Source: Prorocentrum cordatum
Taxonomy: Eukaryota; Sar; Dinophyceae; Prorocentrales; Prorocentraceae
Assembly: GCA_963575745.1 (NCBI GenBank)
Contig: CAUYUJ010003403.1
Span: forward strand, 397,815 to 461,814
DNA: 64,000 bases
Direction of reading: 5' to 3'
The translations under genes were made by a program, and so were the position numbers. Of the stretch, positions 60,836 through 64,000 are shown piece by piece. Every line of letters begins with the position of its first letter. Within the stretch, counting starts at the first letter, position 1. The notes under the pieces were generated by a model, which ran no database searches, was not told the DNA's origin, and saw nothing but the letters and a program-made list of their open reading frames with translations.

Positions 60836-62010
60836 GCTACCCCGTGCCACATCGCAGCACACATCATGATTCTCTCTCGCAATTTCTCTGGGACCATGGT
60901 TCAACCTTACTTCCTACTACACCACTGGTGGGTATACTGAGGTATTCATGGCGTAACCGATGTTTCTGGTGCCATGACACTACTCATGGTACCACTCGAA
61001 CTTCTGCGACACTTCGAATTTAGATACGTGTAGCTGCTCAACTCGCATCGAACGGATATGAACATTATGTACGTCATAATTTACAGATCGGATGGATTAC
61101 CGCATGCCCACAGCCTGAACAGTGAATGTTGAAAACGACGCACTCGGCGACGGCCGGCAGCGAAGACGACGACGGGCGACGACGACCGACCGATCGTCGG
61201 AGTGCAGCGAGGGTGCGGCAAGAGGAGGGCGGCGTGGCCGAGAGAGCTGCTGAAGGCAAGCCGTGTCCACCGATGCTAGCTCATATCGCCAACACGGACG
61301 ACGCGCACAGTGGCACCAGGCTTTGCAGCGCCCCGCCAGCGCCTCGCTCCTCCACTCGAAGGGGGGCACGTTTTGCACTGCAGGAAAGCGTCTCCATGTT
61401 CCAGAGACCTACAGCTCAGGGGGGGGCGTCTGATTACTCGGCCCTGTCGCAGATGCATGAGCGATGGAATGCCGTCGGGGTCCTACTATCTGGAACCGTG
61501 GGCCGACACAACCCCCCTTGCCCAACATCGTTGCATCCCTCTCTTCTCTGCCTCCGCTTTCTCCTCATCCTCCGCATCCTAGGGTCGTCTGGCTTCCTCC
61601 TCCTCCCCCCGTCTCAAAAGCCACATCTATTGCCGGTGCATCGTCGACGCGTCGCCGATACCTACCCACACGGAACGCGCTTAATCTGATCTATAGAGGA
61701 GGGAGGGCATCTGATGGGAAAGCAATGGCGTCTCCCAAATCAAGTACCACCTATGACACATCCAACTCCAGAGCGGACAAGGCAACCGCAACAAGAGGAT
61801 AAGGAGGAGGGGGAGAGGGGATAGGAACAATTCCGCTGTGCGTGCATGCCGCATTGGCTAACTGGTCAACATTACAATTAGACATCGCACAACACTTGGC
61901 ACGTAGAAACGAATGTACTGCATGGGGGAAACCCGTGCGGCGTCGCAACCGTGATGCCACGTCGAAGGCGGACGCATACATGAAGAAGGGCGAGCGACAG
62001 GGAGAGAACG
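60836..62010. other. No gene recognised
   Basis: Short frames on both strands. A CGACGACGG-type stretch lies at 61165-61200. Nothing identifiable. Confidence 0.4.
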
Positions 62011-62014
62011 ACAG

Positions 62015-62072
62015 CAAAAGAGAGAGAGAGGGACACAACGAGAGAGAGCGAGAGAGAGAGAGAGAGAGAAAA
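62015..62072. repeat. GA-rich microsatellite
   Basis: AGAGAGAGAG with CACAACG interruptions. Confidence 0.85.
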
Positions 62073-62099
62073 CAAGAGAAAGCGATAACGATGAACACG

Positions 62100-63837
62100 A
62101 ATGACAACAATCGCAAAGGAGGATCGCTCCCGCAATGACGCTAGGTATGAGACGACCCCGTGCGCCGCATCCCCGACCCGCACCGCTGGCACACACGTTG
62201 TATGGCGGCAGCATTGCTGGGCGAGTGCAGTAGGGGCCCGACCAACAGAAACCTTCCACAAGAAACCCCAACCCTGAGACCCCAGGACGTCCATTGATTT
62301 CTGGTGTCGGAACGTCGCGCTTGCCATCGCAAAACCATCGACGCCCAAGAAACCCAGGGCACCCTGGGGGCGAGCACGGTGTTTCTGGGCATGGGTCTCC
62401 ACTGTAGCCCACCCCTGAACACCCTGCATGGGAAGCTGTCGCGAGGCGGAGGAACGCCAGCCCAACGACAGTCACCGCGCGTGGACAGCAGGATGGCGGA
62501 GGGGCAAGCTCGGGAACAACACCTGAGGTTGGTCCGCCGCGCCCCCCCCCCCCAGCACGCAACACAGCGCGGGCGTTCGACTGGCCCCCAGGCACAGCCA
62601 ATTAGAAAAGACAGGGGGAGGGAGCGGACAGGAGGAAGGAAGAGGGAGGTGGCTGCAGCCAGCGAGTTCGTGCCTGATGCGCGAACAGTGAGACTTGGAG
62701 CATGGGGGCAACCAGGTCGCCCACGTCTCTGCCCAACAACCAAAGCTCGTCAACCACGGATTGGCGGGCATGGCTTCCAGCCGCCCCAAAGGCATCTAGG
62801 GAGGCCGAGGGAGGGACAAGAGAAGGGAGAAAGACTGAAAGACAGAGAACGATAGAACGAACCAGTGAAAGCCACACAGACACATCATATACATAAAGAG
62901 GGGGCAGGCGTGGCGACAGCGGCATCCTGGGTGCCCTGCTGCGCGCCTGGACAGGACGAGGCGGCGGAAAGGGCGAGCCCAGTGCACGACGCTAGAATCA
63001 GCAACCCGCGGCCGTGCATGGCAAAAACGCGCATCGATCCAGTCCGCAGCAGGCTCAAACCCGCCAGCTGCTGGGGCTGGAGGGGGCGACGAAAACGACG
63101 ATGTGACGGCGACGCAGGCAGAGATGAGAACGAGCTCGCAGCGTTGCGTGTCAGCCACTGCCGAAAAGGGCCCGCTGGAAGACAGGGCGTCCTACAACCA
63201 GCTCGCGCACGCACTGGGGCAACGCTTGGCGCGCTGCAGCCGTGCTGAAAAAAAGGCAATGCACGTCTTGCACAGATGCAGTGCGCTCTTCCTTGCACGC
63301 GAGCATTTAGCCGATCACGTCCGAAGAAACACCGACACACCCGCGGCCCGAGCTCGCGGAGAACCGCGATGCAGCGCTCCGCCTAGCAGCGTGGGAAGTG
63401 TTGGACACTCCAAGCTGTGACTGTGTGTGGAATGCGCCACCCCATGCTGCTCTGGACACCCGTGTCGGGAGCGGCCAAGAGGGGGGTGTCCAAGAGGGGG
63501 GGGTGCAAATCATGACCGGCGGCATGTGCGCGGCCCAGCGGGGGGGCCAGGGACGTATTGAAACAAGAAGAGGCGCCATGAAATCTGCGGAAAAATCATG
63601 GCCCGCGCCATGAAATCCAGCCCCCCCTAGTCATCACCCCCCTCTTTTCCGCTCCCGATGCTCTGGACACCCGTGGGCCGTGGGCAAAGCAGCGAACACG
63701 GTCCGCCGGAAACCGCGCCGCCGTGCGGCGGCGAGGCTGCTGCGGCATGGGCGGGGCCCTCCGTGCGCCAATCTGCTTCCAGTGGTTGCTTCTGGGCGGA
63801 GCCCACTGGCCGCAAAACGCCCCCCCCACAGCGACCT
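62100..63837. other. No confident gene; one exon-like frame at 63103-63420
   Basis: The plus frame 63103-63420 has a balanced composition (YNQLAHALGQRLARCSRAEK, MHVLHRCSALFLAREHLADH) and reads more like protein than its neighbours. No family or splice context can be fixed. Frames at 61858-62743 on the minus strand overlap in several phases and are probably not coding. Confidence 0.25.
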
Positions 63838-63948
63838 CGAGCTGCGAAGGAGGAGGAAGAGGCGGAGGAGCAGGAGGCGGAGGAGGAAGAGGCGGAGGAG
63901 GAGGAGGAGGAGGAGGAGGAGGCGGAGGAGGAGGAGGAGGACAAGGAG
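63838..63948. repeat. (GGA)n purine tract with GCG interruptions
   Basis: GGAGGAAGAGGCGGAGGAG-type sequence running almost to the window end. Confidence 0.9.
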
Positions 63949-64000
63949 GGGGATGTCCGCCAAAAACTACGACGAGCAGCGAACAGAAGGCGATCCACGT

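Overview
The window reads as nuclear DNA of a dinoflagellate. The strongest evidence is at 50120-50156. There the 22-nt dinoflagellate spliced leader, with one mismatch, is followed directly by the 15-nt truncated leader CCATTTTGGCTCAAG, the signature left when a trans-spliced mRNA is copied back into the genome. The GC-rich composition, the very high load of micro- and minisatellites, and the retroelement types fit this. The species cannot be fixed from the sequence alone. I recognise no host gene with confidence, no rRNA or tRNA, no CRISPR array and no bacterial-type operon. Most long open frames are by-products of triplet repeats or GC bias.

Layout. 0-31 kb is repeat-dominated intergenic DNA. 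It holds minisatellites of about 85, 11, 90 and 45 bp, long GGA/TCC, GAT, TG, GA and GTAT tracts, and a dispersed composite repeat made of CCAAGAGGCCC-type arrays around a T-rich core. It also has several inverted-repeat elements and four copies of one MITE family (2507-2647, 24922-25087, 27248-27408, 27713-27836; a fifth is at 49577-49738). Protein-coding debris includes a retroelement-type polyprotein fragment (5653-6276), a decayed tyrosine recombinase (24400-24850) and an unidentified reading frame split by the first MITE.

31.2-46.4 kb is a nested pair of Ty1/copia elements, both on the minus strand. The older element B (31212 to about 46363) has diverged LTRs and a broken GAG-PR-IN-RT-RH order. 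The younger element A (40054-46265) sits inside a GA microsatellite within B's 5' LTR. It carries 162/159-bp LTRs that are about 97% identical, a GAGAG target duplication, a primer-binding site, a polypurine tract and a 1687-aa polyprotein. A's LTRs contain a spliced-leader-like stretch.

46.4-50.1 kb is again repeats, plus the fifth MITE. 50.1-60.4 kb is a LINE on the plus strand: spliced-leader relics, an intact ORF1 (417 aa, zinc finger plus coiled coil), a broken ORF2 (endonuclease, RT, zinc-binding region, RNase H), and a 3' A5 run. It lies between two CTC tracts. Its RT is interrupted by a 3.6-kb foldback element (about 53967-57578) made of two opposed tandem arrays of a 110-bp unit. 60.4-64 kb is repeat-rich DNA with no recognised gene.

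Taken together, the window records stacked transposition: element A into B, a foldback element into a LINE, and MITEs into old reading frames. Microsatellites serve as landing sites, and mRNA trans-splicing has left its mark on at least one and perhaps two retroelements.
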